From contig NZ_VITY01000024.1 of the NCBI RefSeq assembly GCF_007993935.1, positions 21,798-85,797 of the forward strand: a stretch of DNA of 64,000 bases, written 5' to 3'. Under the pieces are notes generated by a model. That model did not search any database. It saw only the letters and a list, made by a program, of their open reading frames with translations, and was not told where the DNA came from. Source of the DNA: Bradyrhizobium macuxiense (GTDB lineage: Bacteria; Pseudomonadota; Alphaproteobacteria; Rhizobiales; Xanthobacteraceae). Each line of letters starts with the position of its first letter. The stretch's first letter is position 1. The translations under genes and the position numbers were made by a program. Below are positions 16,061-24,664 of the stretch, piece by piece.

Positions 16061-16465
16061 TCACGCATAGCGCGCCGCGCCCATGCAGAGCGCGGTGATC
16101 GCGAGCAGCCCGGCCGCGATACGCTGGGCGACCGCGAGCCGCGAACGGGCGGCCGATGGTTCGGCCGCGCCATTGCGCAACTGCCTGACAGCGCCGCCGC
16201 CGACGATGATCTGCACGGCGATCGCCGCCAGTGCTGCGATCGCGCCACCCGCCAGGATCTGCTCCGACAGCGCGAACGAGCCTTCATGGACCAGGCGCCA
16301 CAGCGTGGCGCCGGTCACGATCGCAACCGTCGCCGCGCCGATTTGCGGGCCCAGCAGCCTTTCGCCGCCGAGGCCGCCGGTGCGCGCCAAGGTGAAGCTG
16401 GAGCCGGCCCAAAACACCGATGACAGGACGTGGAGAGACAAGGCTATGATGACGACGGTCTGCAT
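16061..16465 (-). CDS. Small four-helix membrane protein, TetR-controlled
   Basis: 134 residues with about four hydrophobic segments: 2-22 (TVVIIALSLHVLSSVFWAG), 38-58, 71-92 (AGGAIAALAAIAVQIIVGGG) and 112-131. Family not recognised; the layout is like small CopD/DUF2269-type membrane proteins, though I would not insist on it. ATG 16465 is supported by GGAG 7 bp upstream. It is divergent from a TetR regulator with a perfect 17-bp palindrome between them, so it is probably the repressor's target. Confidence 0.7.
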   Translation of the reverse strand: MQTVVIIALSLHVLSSVFWAGSSFTLARTGGLGGERLLGPQIGAATVAIVTGATLWRLVHEGSFALSEQILAGGAIAALAAIAVQIIVGGGAVRQLRNGAAEPSAARSRLAVAQRIAAGLLAITALCMGAARYA

Positions 16466-16496
16466 GACGTTGCTCCGAATGGGCATTGGAAATTAG

Positions 16497-16513
16497 ATAT
16501 ACATAATGTATAT
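16497..16513. promoter_or_regulatory. Perfect 17-bp operator-like palindrome (TetR site)
   Basis: ATATACAT-A-ATGTATAT is a perfect inverted repeat midway between the divergent membrane-protein gene (start 16465) and the TetR gene (start 16541). It is strikingly AT-rich in GC-rich surroundings. Size, symmetry and position fit an autoregulatory TetR operator. Confidence 0.7.
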
Positions 16514-16540
16514 TCAATCTGACGAAAGCAAGGCCAACCG

Positions 16541-17167
16541 ATGCCGCCGCGCAGCTATGTGAGCCCGGCGCGCAGCGCCGCCGCCGCCGAGACCCGCGAG
16601 CGCGTGATCGAGGCCGCCTCGCGCACGCTGCGCGAAGGCGAGAGCATCGCGCGCTTCTCGCTGGATACGGTGGCGAAGGCCGCGGGCGTGACGCGGCTGA
16701 CGGTCTACAACCAGTTCGGCTCGCGGCGCGGGCTGCTCGAGGCCGTGTTCGACGAGATCGCGCGCCACGGCGGCCTGCATCAGCTCGCCGATGCCATGAC
16801 GATGGACGATCCGCGCGCCGCGCTCGACCGCATGGTCGAGATCTTCTGCGCATTCTGGAGCCGGGATTCCGCGGTCGGGCGCCTGCATGACGCGATGGCG
16901 ACCGATCCCGAATTCGCCGAAGCGGTGCGCGAGCGCAATGAGCGCCGCCGTCGCGGCGTCACCGCATTGATCGACCGCATAGCGGCCAGGCAGGCATCGC
17001 CGCAGGCCCGCAAGGATGCCGTCGACCTGATCTTCGCGCTGACGAGTTATCCGACCTTCGCCTCGCTGAGCGCCGCCGGGCGGTCGCGGGATGAGGTCTG
17101 CCGGGTGGTGCAGGCGGCCTGCCGCGCGGCGCTGCAGCCGCTTACGCTCTCAAACCCGTCATCCTGA
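16541..17167 (+). CDS. TetR/AcrR family transcriptional regulator
   Basis: 208 residues. The N-terminal HTH domain at about 15-65 reads ETRERVIEAASRTL, then FSLDTVAKAAGVTRLTVYNQFGSR, the standard TetR helix-turn-helix. The C-terminal ligand domain (about 80-200) carries an Arg-rich stretch (RERNERRRRGV). It is divergent from a small membrane-protein gene, with a palindrome between them, which fits a repressor of its neighbour and itself. The ligand is unknown. Confidence 0.9.
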   Translation: MPPRSYVSPARSAAAAETRERVIEAASRTLREGESIARFSLDTVAKAAGVTRLTVYNQFGSRRGLLEAVFDEIARHGGLHQLADAMTMDDPRAALDRMVEIFCAFWSRDSAVGRLHDAMATDPEFAEAVRERNERRRRGVTALIDRIAARQASPQARKDAVDLIFALTSYPTFASLSAAGRSRDEVCRVVQAACRAALQPLTLSNPSS

Positions 17168-17181
17168 GCACCGTTCATCGC

Positions 17182-17267
17182 CGTCATTGCGAGGAGCGAA
17201 GCGACGAAGCAATCCATTGCACCGCATAAGCGGCAAAATGGATTGCTTCGCTTCGCTCGCAATGACG
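17182..17267. repeat. Family C long palindromic repeat, copy 1
   Basis: CGTCATTGCGAG at the left and CTCGCAATGACG at the right are exact complements; inner GAAGCAATCCATT and AATGGATTGCTTC also pair. A second copy lies inside the ABC transporter operon at 26045-26127. Confidence 0.85.
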
Positions 17268-17288
17268 CGGGGAGAACTGTAGTCGATC

Positions 17289-17690
17289 TCACCCCACCTT
17301 GAACTTACTGTAGGCCTCGCGCGTCGCGATGATGACGTGCTCCTCGCAGCCGTTGCGGCGGTGCGGATCGCAGCGGGTCTCGTAGTCGGCCGAGGTCATC
17401 ATGTCGAGGAAATCAGCGACGCTCGGGTAATGCACCAGTGCGAGATAGTCCCAGCGCTGGCCGGCCGGCTCGCCCAGCGCGACCGTCTCGGCGCTGCCGG
17501 TCCAGAGCAGCGTGCCGCCGCGCGCCTTGATCATCGGGACGGTGAGCGCGCTGTAGCGCAGATACGCGTCCCAACCCGAGCCGTCGCCGTCGAGCGACCG
17601 CTGGCGAAATCGCATCAGATTGACCATCACGACCGGAGCCTTTTGATCCAGTTCGCTCAGGCCTTTGACGTTCAAGAGATCGACACCCAT
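17289..17690 (-). CDS. DUF1330 domain protein
   Basis: 133 residues, a single ferredoxin-like dimeric alpha/beta-barrel domain of the DUF1330 type (VVMVNLMRFRQRS strand, later WDYLALVHYPSVADFLDMMTSADYE). DUF1330 proteins are small cytoplasmic proteins related to monooxygenase folds with no fixed function. GGAG lies before the ATG. It is convergent with the TetR gene, with a palindromic repeat between them. Confidence 0.8.
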   Translation of the reverse strand: MGVDLLNVKGLSELDQKAPVVMVNLMRFRQRSLDGDGSGWDAYLRYSALTVPMIKARGGTLLWTGSAETVALGEPAGQRWDYLALVHYPSVADFLDMMTSADYETRCDPHRRNGCEEHVIIATREAYSKFKVG

Positions 17691-17823
17691 CCACCAGCTC
17701 CCGCCCCAGGTCGCGTCAGTCCGGGCCGGGTCGGTCCGGCCGCTAACATTATGTCACATCGCGGGACTACCCTGAAATGCTGGCAGGCCGTAAGCTCGCT
17801 ACCCGATCTCGGAGGTCAATGCC

Positions 17824-18669
17824 GTGATGACCCTTCCCGAACTTGCGGCCGACGCGCTCGGCAAATTCCTCGGCGAATACATGCAGCGCCGGTTCGGCTC
17901 CTCGCAGACCGAGTTGGTGGAGATGGTGCCCTCGATCGCCCGGATCGCCATCGAATGCATCGGCAACAGCGACGCGCTCTACCACAATGTCGAGCACACG
18001 ATGCTGGTGACGCTCGCCGGCCACGCCATCCTGCGCGGCCGCGCGCTGCACTCGCACATGAGCGCCGAGGATTATGCGCATGTCATCATCGCCTGCCTGA
18101 CCCACGACATCGGCTATGTGCGCGGGCTGTTCGATGCCGACGACCATAACGGCTATCTGGTCGCTGTCGATGGCCGCAAGGTGATCCTGCCGCGCGGCTC
18201 CTCGGACGCGGCGCTGATGTCCTATCACGTCGACCGCTCGAAGATCTTCGTGATGGAGCGGCTCAAGGGCGTCGCCCTGCTCGACAAGGAGCGCATCGCG
18301 CGCGCCATCGAGGGCACACGCTTTCCGCAGAGCGCGCCGGACGGGAATGAGGAGTTCGGCGAGGAGGCTGTCCTGCTGCGGGCCGCCGATTTGATCGGCC
18401 AGCTCGGCGATCCGCATTACATCCGCAAGGCCAACGCACTGTACATCGAATTCGAGGAGGCCGGACTGAACCGCCAACTCGGCTACGATTCGCCGGCCGA
18501 TCTCGTCGACCTCTATCCGCGCTTCTATTGGGACAGCGTCGCGCCGCATGTGCAGAAGGCGATCCGCCACCTCAACATTACCTCCAGCGGGCGGCAGTGG
18601 ATCGCCAATCTCTACAGCAACGTGTTTCGCGCCGAACGCGACATCTCGCTGTCGGGGCCGCAGAAATAG
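17824..18669 (+). CDS. HD-domain metal-dependent phosphohydrolase-like protein
   Basis: 281 residues. An HD-type domain is visible from about residue 50: ALYHNVEHTMLVTLAGHA carries the first metal His, THDIGYVRGLF the His-Asp pair, and DLIGQLGD a later Asp. This set fits hydrolysis of a nucleotide or phosphodiester; the substrate is unknown. The start is GTG 17824 or ATG 17827; GGAGGT at 17811-17816 gives spacing 7 to the GTG. The downstream intergenic region holds a family D repeat. Confidence 0.8.
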   Translation: MMTLPELAADALGKFLGEYMQRRFGSSQTELVEMVPSIARIAIECIGNSDALYHNVEHTMLVTLAGHAILRGRALHSHMSAEDYAHVIIACLTHDIGYVRGLFDADDHNGYLVAVDGRKVILPRGSSDAALMSYHVDRSKIFVMERLKGVALLDKERIARAIEGTRFPQSAPDGNEEFGEEAVLLRAADLIGQLGDPHYIRKANALYIEFEEAGLNRQLGYDSPADLVDLYPRFYWDSVAPHVQKAIRHLNITSSGRQWIANLYSNVFRAERDISLSGPQK

Positions 18670-18700
18670 GGGCGTGCTGGGCCACGCACAAGAACTATCC

Positions 18701-18806
18701 CCGTCATCCTGAGGAGCGCGAAGCGCGTCTCGAAGGATGCGCGGCCACCAGCGGGGCCGCACATCCTTCGAGGCTCGCCGAAGAGGCTCGCACCTCAGGA
18801 TGACGG
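18701..18806. repeat. Family D long palindromic repeat, copy 1
   Basis: CCGTCATCCTGAGG and CCTCAGGATGACGG are perfect 14-bp terminal inverted repeats; the inner CTCGAAGGATG and CATCCTTCGAG also pair. A related copy is at 45074-45205. Confidence 0.85.
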
Positions 18807-18951
18807 ACTACAGGTCGAGTATTCTGGGATTTGTTCTCAAGTGATGACAGCTTCGAGCCAGGCGACAGAAAAGCGCCGCCGGCACGCATGGCTCCAATCC
18901 GCTCTTTCGTCTTGTGGCGGCGGCGGATTCGGGCACAACATCCACCAGATA

Positions 18952-19893
18952 ATGACCGCTTTGCCCGCTCCCGCCACAACCCCGCGCCGCTCCCCGCTGC
19001 ACTGGCTCAACAACCAGCCCTATCTGCTGCTCAGCCTGACGTCGCTGTTCTGGGCTGCCAATATCGTGCTGGCGCGGCATGTCGGCAGCCATGTGCCGCC
19101 GGTCACCCTGACCACGATCCGCTGGTTCGGCGTGTTCCTGATCCTGTTGCCGTTCGCCTGGCCGCACCTGAAAGAGGACTGGCCGAAGCTGCGCAGGGCG
19201 CTGCCGCTGATGCTGCTGCTCTCCGCGGTCGGCTTCGCGTTCAACAACGCGATCTCCTACTGGGCGATGCAATATACCGAGGCGCTCAACGCGCTGCTGA
19301 TCCAGTCGGCCGGGCCGCTGTTCGTGGCGCTGTGGTCGCTGGTCCTGTTCGGCGTCCGGCTGACGCCGGCGCAGCTTGCCGGCATCGCGATCTCGCTGGC
19401 CGGCGTGCTGACCATCATCCTGCGCGGCGATTTCTCGGCGCTCGCCAGCATCAGCTTCAACCGGGGCGACATCATGTTCGGCGCCTCGCTGGTGTCGTTC
19501 GGACTCTATTCGGCGCTGATCCCGCGGCGGCCGAAAATCCATCAGCTCTCGCTGATCTCGTTCACCACCTGCTGTGGTGCGTTGATGCTGTTGCCGGTGG
19601 CTGTCTGGGAATTCGCCAATGGCGTGACGCTGAAGCTCGACGTTCTGACCTTTGCCACGCTGGGCTACACGCTGATCTTCCCGTCCACGCTTGCCTATCT
19701 GTTCTTCAACCGCGGCGTCGCGCTGATCGGTCCGAACCGCGCGGCGCCGTTCTTCCATCTGGTGCCGGTGTTCGGCTCGGCGATGGCGATCCTGCTGCTC
19801 GGCGAGACGCTGGCGCCGTTCCATTTGATCGGCTACGCGCTGGTGCTCGCCGGCGTCATCATCGCCTCGCGGCAGGGGTCGGCGAAAACCTAG
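18952..19893 (+). CDS. DMT superfamily (EamA) permease, paralog
   Basis: 313 residues with ten membrane helices in two EamA repeats. It shares motifs with the permease at 12810-13739 (WLNNQPYLLLSLTSLFWAAN vs WIANQPYLLLCITAMCWAGN; NRAAPFFHLVPVFGSAMA vs NRAAPFFHMVPVFGTIMS), so the two are duplicates. ATG 18952 is chosen because the extra upstream in-frame residues are not membrane-like or conserved with the paralog. The gene is convergent with a LysR gene; their TAG stop codons overlap in the tetranucleotide CTAG at 19890-19893. The substrate is unknown. Confidence 0.88.
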   Translation: MTALPAPATTPRRSPLHWLNNQPYLLLSLTSLFWAANIVLARHVGSHVPPVTLTTIRWFGVFLILLPFAWPHLKEDWPKLRRALPLMLLLSAVGFAFNNAISYWAMQYTEALNALLIQSAGPLFVALWSLVLFGVRLTPAQLAGIAISLAGVLTIILRGDFSALASISFNRGDIMFGASLVSFGLYSALIPRRPKIHQLSLISFTTCCGALMLLPVAVWEFANGVTLKLDVLTFATLGYTLIFPSTLAYLFFNRGVALIGPNRAAPFFHLVPVFGSAMAILLLGETLAPFHLIGYALVLAGVIIASRQGSAKT

Positions 19894-20885
19894 CGGCGCG
19901 CGGCCGTCGCTGCCATTGCTCGATGCCCCTTCGGCCTCCCGACGGGAGCGTCAACCGGCAACGCTGTGCCTGGCTTCCTGCTCAGGCTGCCCGTAATGAA
20001 ATCGATAAAGCTCCTCACTTTCGCCGGCACGTGGCTGCGCGAGGGATAGTAGACATAGAGCGGGAAACGCTCGTCGGACCAGTCCGGAAACAGCTCGATC
20101 AGCGCACCGCTCTTCAGGTGATCATCGAGCCCGATATCGATCACCTGCGCAATTCCGAAGCCGGCAAGGCAAGCGCCGAGCTTGGTTCCTGAATCGGTCA
20201 CGGTGAGCCGCCCGTTGACCGCGACCGGCACGACTTCGCCGCCGCGCCAGAACTCCCAGTCGAAGGGACGCCCGGTCGCCGCGTCGATTGCATGGATGCA
20301 CTGATGCTCGCGGCTCGCCAGCTCCCGCGGATCGAGCGGCCGGCTGTGTCGTTCGAGATAGATCGGCGAGGCCACGGTGAGCACGCGCGCATCGAGCACG
20401 CGGCGCGCAATCAGCGCCGATGGCGTCGGCTCGCCGAAACGCACCGCCAGATCGAACCCGTCGCTGACCAGGTCGGCGATCCGGTCGCGGGTCTCGATGC
20501 GCAGCTCCATGCCCGGATTCTGCAACAGGAACTCGCTCAGCTTCGGCGACAGCACCATGCGGGAGAACAGCGGATCGACATTGACCCGCAGCCTGCCGCG
20601 GACCGCATCGCGCGATTTCGAGGTCTCCGCCGCCGCCTCGCCGATCCCGGCCAGATGCGCGGCAACCCGCTCGACCAGCGCGCGTCCGTCCTCGGTGAGC
20701 TCGACGGCGCGGCTCGTGCGGTGAACCAGCCGCGTGTCGAGGCGCGCCTCGAGCTTGGCGATCGCCTTGCTCACACCGGATTGGGTCATGCCGAGCCGTT
20801 CGGCGGCGCGGCCAAAACCGCGCGCATCCGCCAGCGCCGCGAGAACCACCAGGCCGCCAACCAGCCGGCCGTCAACTTCATCCAT
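19890..20885 (-). CDS. LysR family transcriptional regulator
   Basis: 331 residues. The winged HTH at 10-70 (AALADARGFGRAAERLGMTQ, then VSKAIAKLEARLDTRLVHR) and a substrate-binding domain from about 95 (GRLRVNVDPLFSRMVL, RIADLVSDGFDLAVRFG) are typical of the AaeR/YafC-like branch. It carries about 25 extra C-terminal residues. It is divergent from the small NTF2-like gene at 21020, which is its most likely target. The ligand is unknown. Confidence 0.92.
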   Translation of the reverse strand: MDEVDGRLVGGLVVLAALADARGFGRAAERLGMTQSGVSKAIAKLEARLDTRLVHRTSRAVELTEDGRALVERVAAHLAGIGEAAAETSKSRDAVRGRLRVNVDPLFSRMVLSPKLSEFLLQNPGMELRIETRDRIADLVSDGFDLAVRFGEPTPSALIARRVLDARVLTVASPIYLERHSRPLDPRELASREHQCIHAIDAATGRPFDWEFWRGGEVVPVAVNGRLTVTDSGTKLGACLAGFGIAQVIDIGLDDHLKSGALIELFPDWSDERFPLYVYYPSRSHVPAKVRSFIDFITGSLSRKPGTALPVDAPVGRPKGHRAMAATAARR

Positions 20886-21019
20886 ACCGATGCCTCTCAG
20901 TCATCCAAGAGATGACCGCCCAGTCGTAGCACTCCGCCACCATATCGGCCACTGTCGGCACAGATCACCGGTTCGATCCGGTGCGGCCACCACCACTTCA
21001 TCGCCTCAAGGAGATTTGC

Positions 21020-21403
21020 ATGAGCGACATCCGGGCCATCGCATCTGCGATCGATGGATATTTCGACCTGATGTATGAGGTCGACGACAGCCGGTTCCGC
21101 GACGTCTTCGCCGATGCCTCCATCGTGCACGGCATACGGGACGGCAAGCACACGGTGCGGTCGGCCGCGGAATTCCGCGACTTCATCCGCAGCCGTCCGT
21201 CGCCGGCATCGATGAAATCGCCACGCGATGAGGCCATTATCAGCATCGACCAGACCGCGCCCGACCTGGCCATCGCCAAGGTGCGCGTCAGGGCCGGCCA
21301 AACCGGCTTCATCGACCATCTCGTGTTTCATCGGATCGACGGCAGGTGGCTCATCACCACCAAGGCTTTTCACGTCGCGCAGGTCTTCCCGGCGGGATCG
21401 TAG
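21020..21403 (+). CDS. NTF2-like / lumazine-binding-type small protein
   Basis: 127 residues in a cone-shaped alpha+beta fold: IRAIASAIDGYFDLMYEVD, RFRDVFADASIVHGIRDGK, then a C-terminal strand block ending HLVFHRIDGRWLITTKAFHV. This is the layout of SnoaL/NTF2-like and Lumazine_bd_2 proteins; the enzymatic role is open. ATG 21020 is fixed by AAGGAG at 21008-21013. It is divergent from a LysR regulator (start 20885), suggesting control by it. Confidence 0.75.
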   Translation: MSDIRAIASAIDGYFDLMYEVDDSRFRDVFADASIVHGIRDGKHTVRSAAEFRDFIRSRPSPASMKSPRDEAIISIDQTAPDLAIAKVRVRAGQTGFIDHLVFHRIDGRWLITTKAFHVAQVFPAGS

Positions 21404-21450
21404 CGTTCTGCCGGCGCGCCGGAGGAGTTCGTCGGCGGCTCAAAACGCAA

Positions 21451-21474
21451 ATGCCCGGGCCAAGGCCCGGGCAT
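21451..21474. terminator. Hairpin terminator between convergent genes
   Basis: ATGCCCGGGC and GCCCGGGCAT with a 4-base loop form a perfect 10-bp stem; on the minus strand it is followed by TTGCGTTTT. It likely ends the chemoreceptor transcript and may also serve the NTF2-like gene. Confidence 0.7.
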
Positions 21475-21503
21475 CGTGATGATGTCGATTGATCGCACCG
21501 GTC

Positions 21504-23189
21504 TTACGCCGCACGGACCTTCTGCAGGAACTCGTCGACCGCGTTGCGCAGCATGCCGGACTGGGTGTCGAGCTCGCGTGCATTCGACAGTACGTCACCC
21601 GCTGCGGTGCCGGTGGCGGCGGCTGCGGTGGTGACGCCGCCGATATGGGCGGAGATCTCGCTCGAGCCGGCCGCGACCTGCTGGATGTTGCGCGCGATTT
21701 CGCGCGTCGCATCGCCCTGCTGGTCGATCGCGGTCGAGATCGACGCCGTGATCTCGCTCATCTGCGCGATGGTCGCGGTGATGCCGCCGATCGATGTCAC
21801 CGCCTCGCCGGTGGAAGCCTGCATCGCGGCGACCTGCGCCGAGATCTCCTCGGTCGCCTTCGCGGTCTGGTTGGCCAGCGCCTTCACCTCGGAGGCGACC
21901 ACCGCGAAGCCGCGGCCGGATTCGCCGGCGCGTGCCGCCTCGATGGTGGCGTTGAGCGCGAGCAGGTTGGTCTGCGCCGCGATCGAATGGATCAGCTTGA
22001 CCACCTCGCCGATCTTCTCGGCACCGGTGGACAGCGCCTGCACGGTCGCGTTGGTGCGCTCGGCATCGGCGACCGCCTTGCTTGCTACCTCGCTGGAGCG
22101 CGCCACCTGGCGGGAGATTTCCGCAACCGAGCTGGAGAGCTCCTCGGCCGCCGCGGCGACGGTGCCGACATTGTTGGAGGCGCTGTCGGATGCAGCGCCG
22201 ACGGTCGCGGCACGTGCGCTGGCGTCGCTGGCGGTTGCGGTCATCGACTGTGCCGTGGTCTGCATGCCGGCGGCGGCGGAAGCCACCGTGCGGACGATGC
22301 CGTTCACGCTGCGCTCGAAATCGCTCGCGATATTCTCCATCGCGTTGCGACGATCGGATGTGGCGCGCGCCTGCGTCTCGGCCTCGGCCTGCTCGAGGCC
22401 GCGGATGCGGATCGCATTGTCCTTGAAGATCTGAACGGTCGCCGCCATCCCGCCGACCTCATCGCCGCGGCCGACGCCGGGGATGTCGCCGTCGAGCTTG
22501 CCGTCCGCAATGTCGCGCATGCGGCCGCCGAGCAGATTGAGCGGCCGCGAGATGCTGCGGCCGATCAGCCAGGCGACCGAGCCGGAAATGATGCCGATGC
22601 CGAGGATCGCAAGGCCGAGCAGCCAGGCGATCGGCCGCATCTTGGCGTCGATATCCTCGAGATAGGCGCCGGTGCCGAGATACATGTCGAAGCCGGGGAC
22701 TGCGACGGCATAGCCGAGCTTGTGGATCGGAGTCTCCTGGCCGGGCTTCACATAATCATAGAACAGCAGGATCTCACCCTTGGCCTTCACGCCGTCCATC
22801 AGTTCCTGCGAGAGCTTGCGGCCATTGGTCACGACGTCCATGCGGTTGGTTCCGACCTGCTTCGGATCGGGCGCCAGCACCGTGATGCCGTTATAGTCGG
22901 TGCCGAACAGATAGCCGGCGCCGTTGTCATAGGTCATGGAGTTGGCGCGCTTGCCGAACTCGGCCAGCGCAGCCTCCTTGGTCATCTTGCCGGCATCGAC
23001 TTCCTTCTTCAGGCCCGCCGCCATGTTCTTCGCCATCTCGACGATGGCCTTGGCCTGGTCGATGCGAGCATTTGTCATCTCACGCTGCATCAAATGACCG
23101 GCGAGAATGCCGGCCGTGCACAGACCAAGGAGGGTCACCCCCACGAGAATGCCGAGCTTGGGGGTGATCTTCAGATTTGACAGCTTCAC
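21504..23189 (-). CDS. Methyl-accepting chemotaxis protein with sCache_2 sensor
   Basis: 561 residues, inner membrane. Order: TM1 at about 12-34, periplasmic single-Cache domain (GYLFGTDYNGITVLAPDPKQ, then KLGYAVAVPGFDMYLGTGAY), TM2 at about 188-210 (AWLLGLAILGIGIISGSVAW), HAMP (RSISRPLNLLGGRMRDIADG), and a signalling domain with the hairpin tip EKIGEVVKLIHSIAAQTNLL and NATIEAARAGESGRGFAVVA. sCache_2 receptors often sense small carboxylates, but the ligand here is unknown. The start is GTG 23189 with GGAG upstream; the longer frame to 23246 is not family-like. No che genes are near. Confidence 0.93.
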   Translation of the reverse strand: MKLSNLKITPKLGILVGVTLLGLCTAGILAGHLMQREMTNARIDQAKAIVEMAKNMAAGLKKEVDAGKMTKEAALAEFGKRANSMTYDNGAGYLFGTDYNGITVLAPDPKQVGTNRMDVVTNGRKLSQELMDGVKAKGEILLFYDYVKPGQETPIHKLGYAVAVPGFDMYLGTGAYLEDIDAKMRPIAWLLGLAILGIGIISGSVAWLIGRSISRPLNLLGGRMRDIADGKLDGDIPGVGRGDEVGGMAATVQIFKDNAIRIRGLEQAEAETQARATSDRRNAMENIASDFERSVNGIVRTVASAAAGMQTTAQSMTATASDASARAATVGAASDSASNNVGTVAAAAEELSSSVAEISRQVARSSEVASKAVADAERTNATVQALSTGAEKIGEVVKLIHSIAAQTNLLALNATIEAARAGESGRGFAVVASEVKALANQTAKATEEISAQVAAMQASTGEAVTSIGGITATIAQMSEITASISTAIDQQGDATREIARNIQQVAAGSSEISAHIGGVTTAAAATGTAAGDVLSNARELDTQSGMLRNAVDEFLQKVRAA

Positions 23190-23468
23190 GGGGATCTCCA
23201 GAAGAGGCGGGGAACGCGACGCGATTGGCGGATTGATTCCGCTCACCGTAATGTGAGACCCTTTACCTGATGGTTACGGTGGTTCCCCGTAGTAGCCCGG
23301 AGAATCGGGCCGCGCACCAACCGGCAATTGTGGAGAGGACCACCCGGCTCGCGTACAAGTAGGCGAAAGCGACCAAGCAAGCCGCGCTCGGAGAAGCAAG
23401 AAGATCAAGAAGCAAACCCAGCAAGAAGCAACAATCAAGAACAGAAGACCTCACATCGGGAGCAGACA

Positions 23469-24512
23469 ATGTCGAAATTCAGGGTGGTGACGCCGAAGGG
23501 CGCAAGCTTCACGGTCGCCGGCGGCGGCTACGACTATGAGCGCGAGGCGCTCGATCCGATCGGCGCCGAGATCGTCGAGGCGCCGGCCAACGAGGCCGAG
23601 TTCATCGCCGCGGCAAAGACCGCGGACGCGATCTACGCCAAGGGCATGCCGATCACCAAAGCGGTGATCGACGCACTCGAGAACTGCAAGGTGATCACGC
23701 TCGGCAGCGTCGGCGTCGACTCGGTCGACGTGAAGGCGGCGACCGCGCGCGGCATCCCGGTCACCAACATCCCCGACACCTTCATCGAGGAGGTTGCCGA
23801 CCACGCCATGATGCTGCTGCTCGCAGGCTTCCGCCGCCTGATCGAGCAGGACAAGATGGTGCGCAGCGGCCGCTGGGCCGAGGGCCGCCCGGCCCTCTTG
23901 AAGATTCCGCGGCTGATGGGCCAGACCCTCGGCTTCATCTCGTTCGGCCGCGTCGCCCGCGCGGTGGCCAAGCGCGCGGCGCCGTTCGGTCTTCGCATGA
24001 TGGCCTACGATCCCTTTATCCAGGAAACGCTGATGTACGACCACGGCGTGATTCCCTCGACGCTGTCGGAGGTGCTGTCGCAGTCGGACTTCGTCTCGAT
24101 GCACGCCCCGGCGCGTCCCGAAGTGCACCACATGCTGACCGAGAAGCATTTTCGCCAGATGAAAAAGTCGGCGATCTTCATCAACACCGGCCGCGGCGCC
24201 ACCGTCGACGAGGAGTCGCTGATCAAGGCGTTGCAGGAGGGCTGGATCGCTCACGCCGCGCTCGACGTGCTGGAAAAGGAGCCGCCGTCGCACAACAATC
24301 CGATGCTCGGGATGGACAATGTTACCTTGACCGCCCACGTCGCCTCGGCATCGGCACGTTTTGACGAGGCGCGCAAGCGCCGGGTGGGCTACGAATTGTC
24401 ACTAGTGCTGCAAGGCATGTGGCCGGTAAGCTGCGTCAACCCGTCGGTGCTGCAGAACACCGCGCTGCGCCGCTGGCAGCCCGTCAGCATGGATCGCGGT
24501 CCGAACAGCTGA
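23469..24512 (+). CDS. D-2-hydroxyacid dehydrogenase family (NAD-dependent)
   Basis: 347 residues. The catalytic triad of the D-isomer 2-hydroxyacid dehydrogenases is present: Arg in FINTGRGATVDEES, Glu in ALDVLEKEP and His in LTAHVASAS. The nucleotide-binding loop reads LGFISFGRVARAVA, so the usual GxGxxG is replaced by SxGxxA; cofactor preference or activity may differ. ATG 23469 has GGGAG upstream. The gene precedes a sugar-type ABC importer on the same strand (152 bp gap), which suggests it handles the imported carbohydrate or a derived hydroxyacid; the link is inference. Confidence 0.85.
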   Translation: MSKFRVVTPKGASFTVAGGGYDYEREALDPIGAEIVEAPANEAEFIAAAKTADAIYAKGMPITKAVIDALENCKVITLGSVGVDSVDVKAATARGIPVTNIPDTFIEEVADHAMMLLLAGFRRLIEQDKMVRSGRWAEGRPALLKIPRLMGQTLGFISFGRVARAVAKRAAPFGLRMMAYDPFIQETLMYDHGVIPSTLSEVLSQSDFVSMHAPARPEVHHMLTEKHFRQMKKSAIFINTGRGATVDEESLIKALQEGWIAHAALDVLEKEPPSHNNPMLGMDNVTLTAHVASASARFDEARKRRVGYELSLVLQGMWPVSCVNPSVLQNTALRRWQPVSMDRGPNS

Positions 24513-24664
24513 GGCGGGATTGCGCTTGTCGCGCGGAGGCCCGCTCGGTGCGGGCTTTTCGCGCGGCGGCATGCCGAGACCACAAGATGCTTCACCGGCG
24601 GCCAACGCCGGGGAGCAACAACAACGAAACAAAGCAAAACAATAAGAACGGGAGTGCGAACGAC

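Noticed and set aside
18701..18806. Long inverted repeat considered as an insertion sequence or CRISPR unit
   Set aside because: No transposase, no regularly spaced direct repeats; it is a dispersed palindromic intergenic element.
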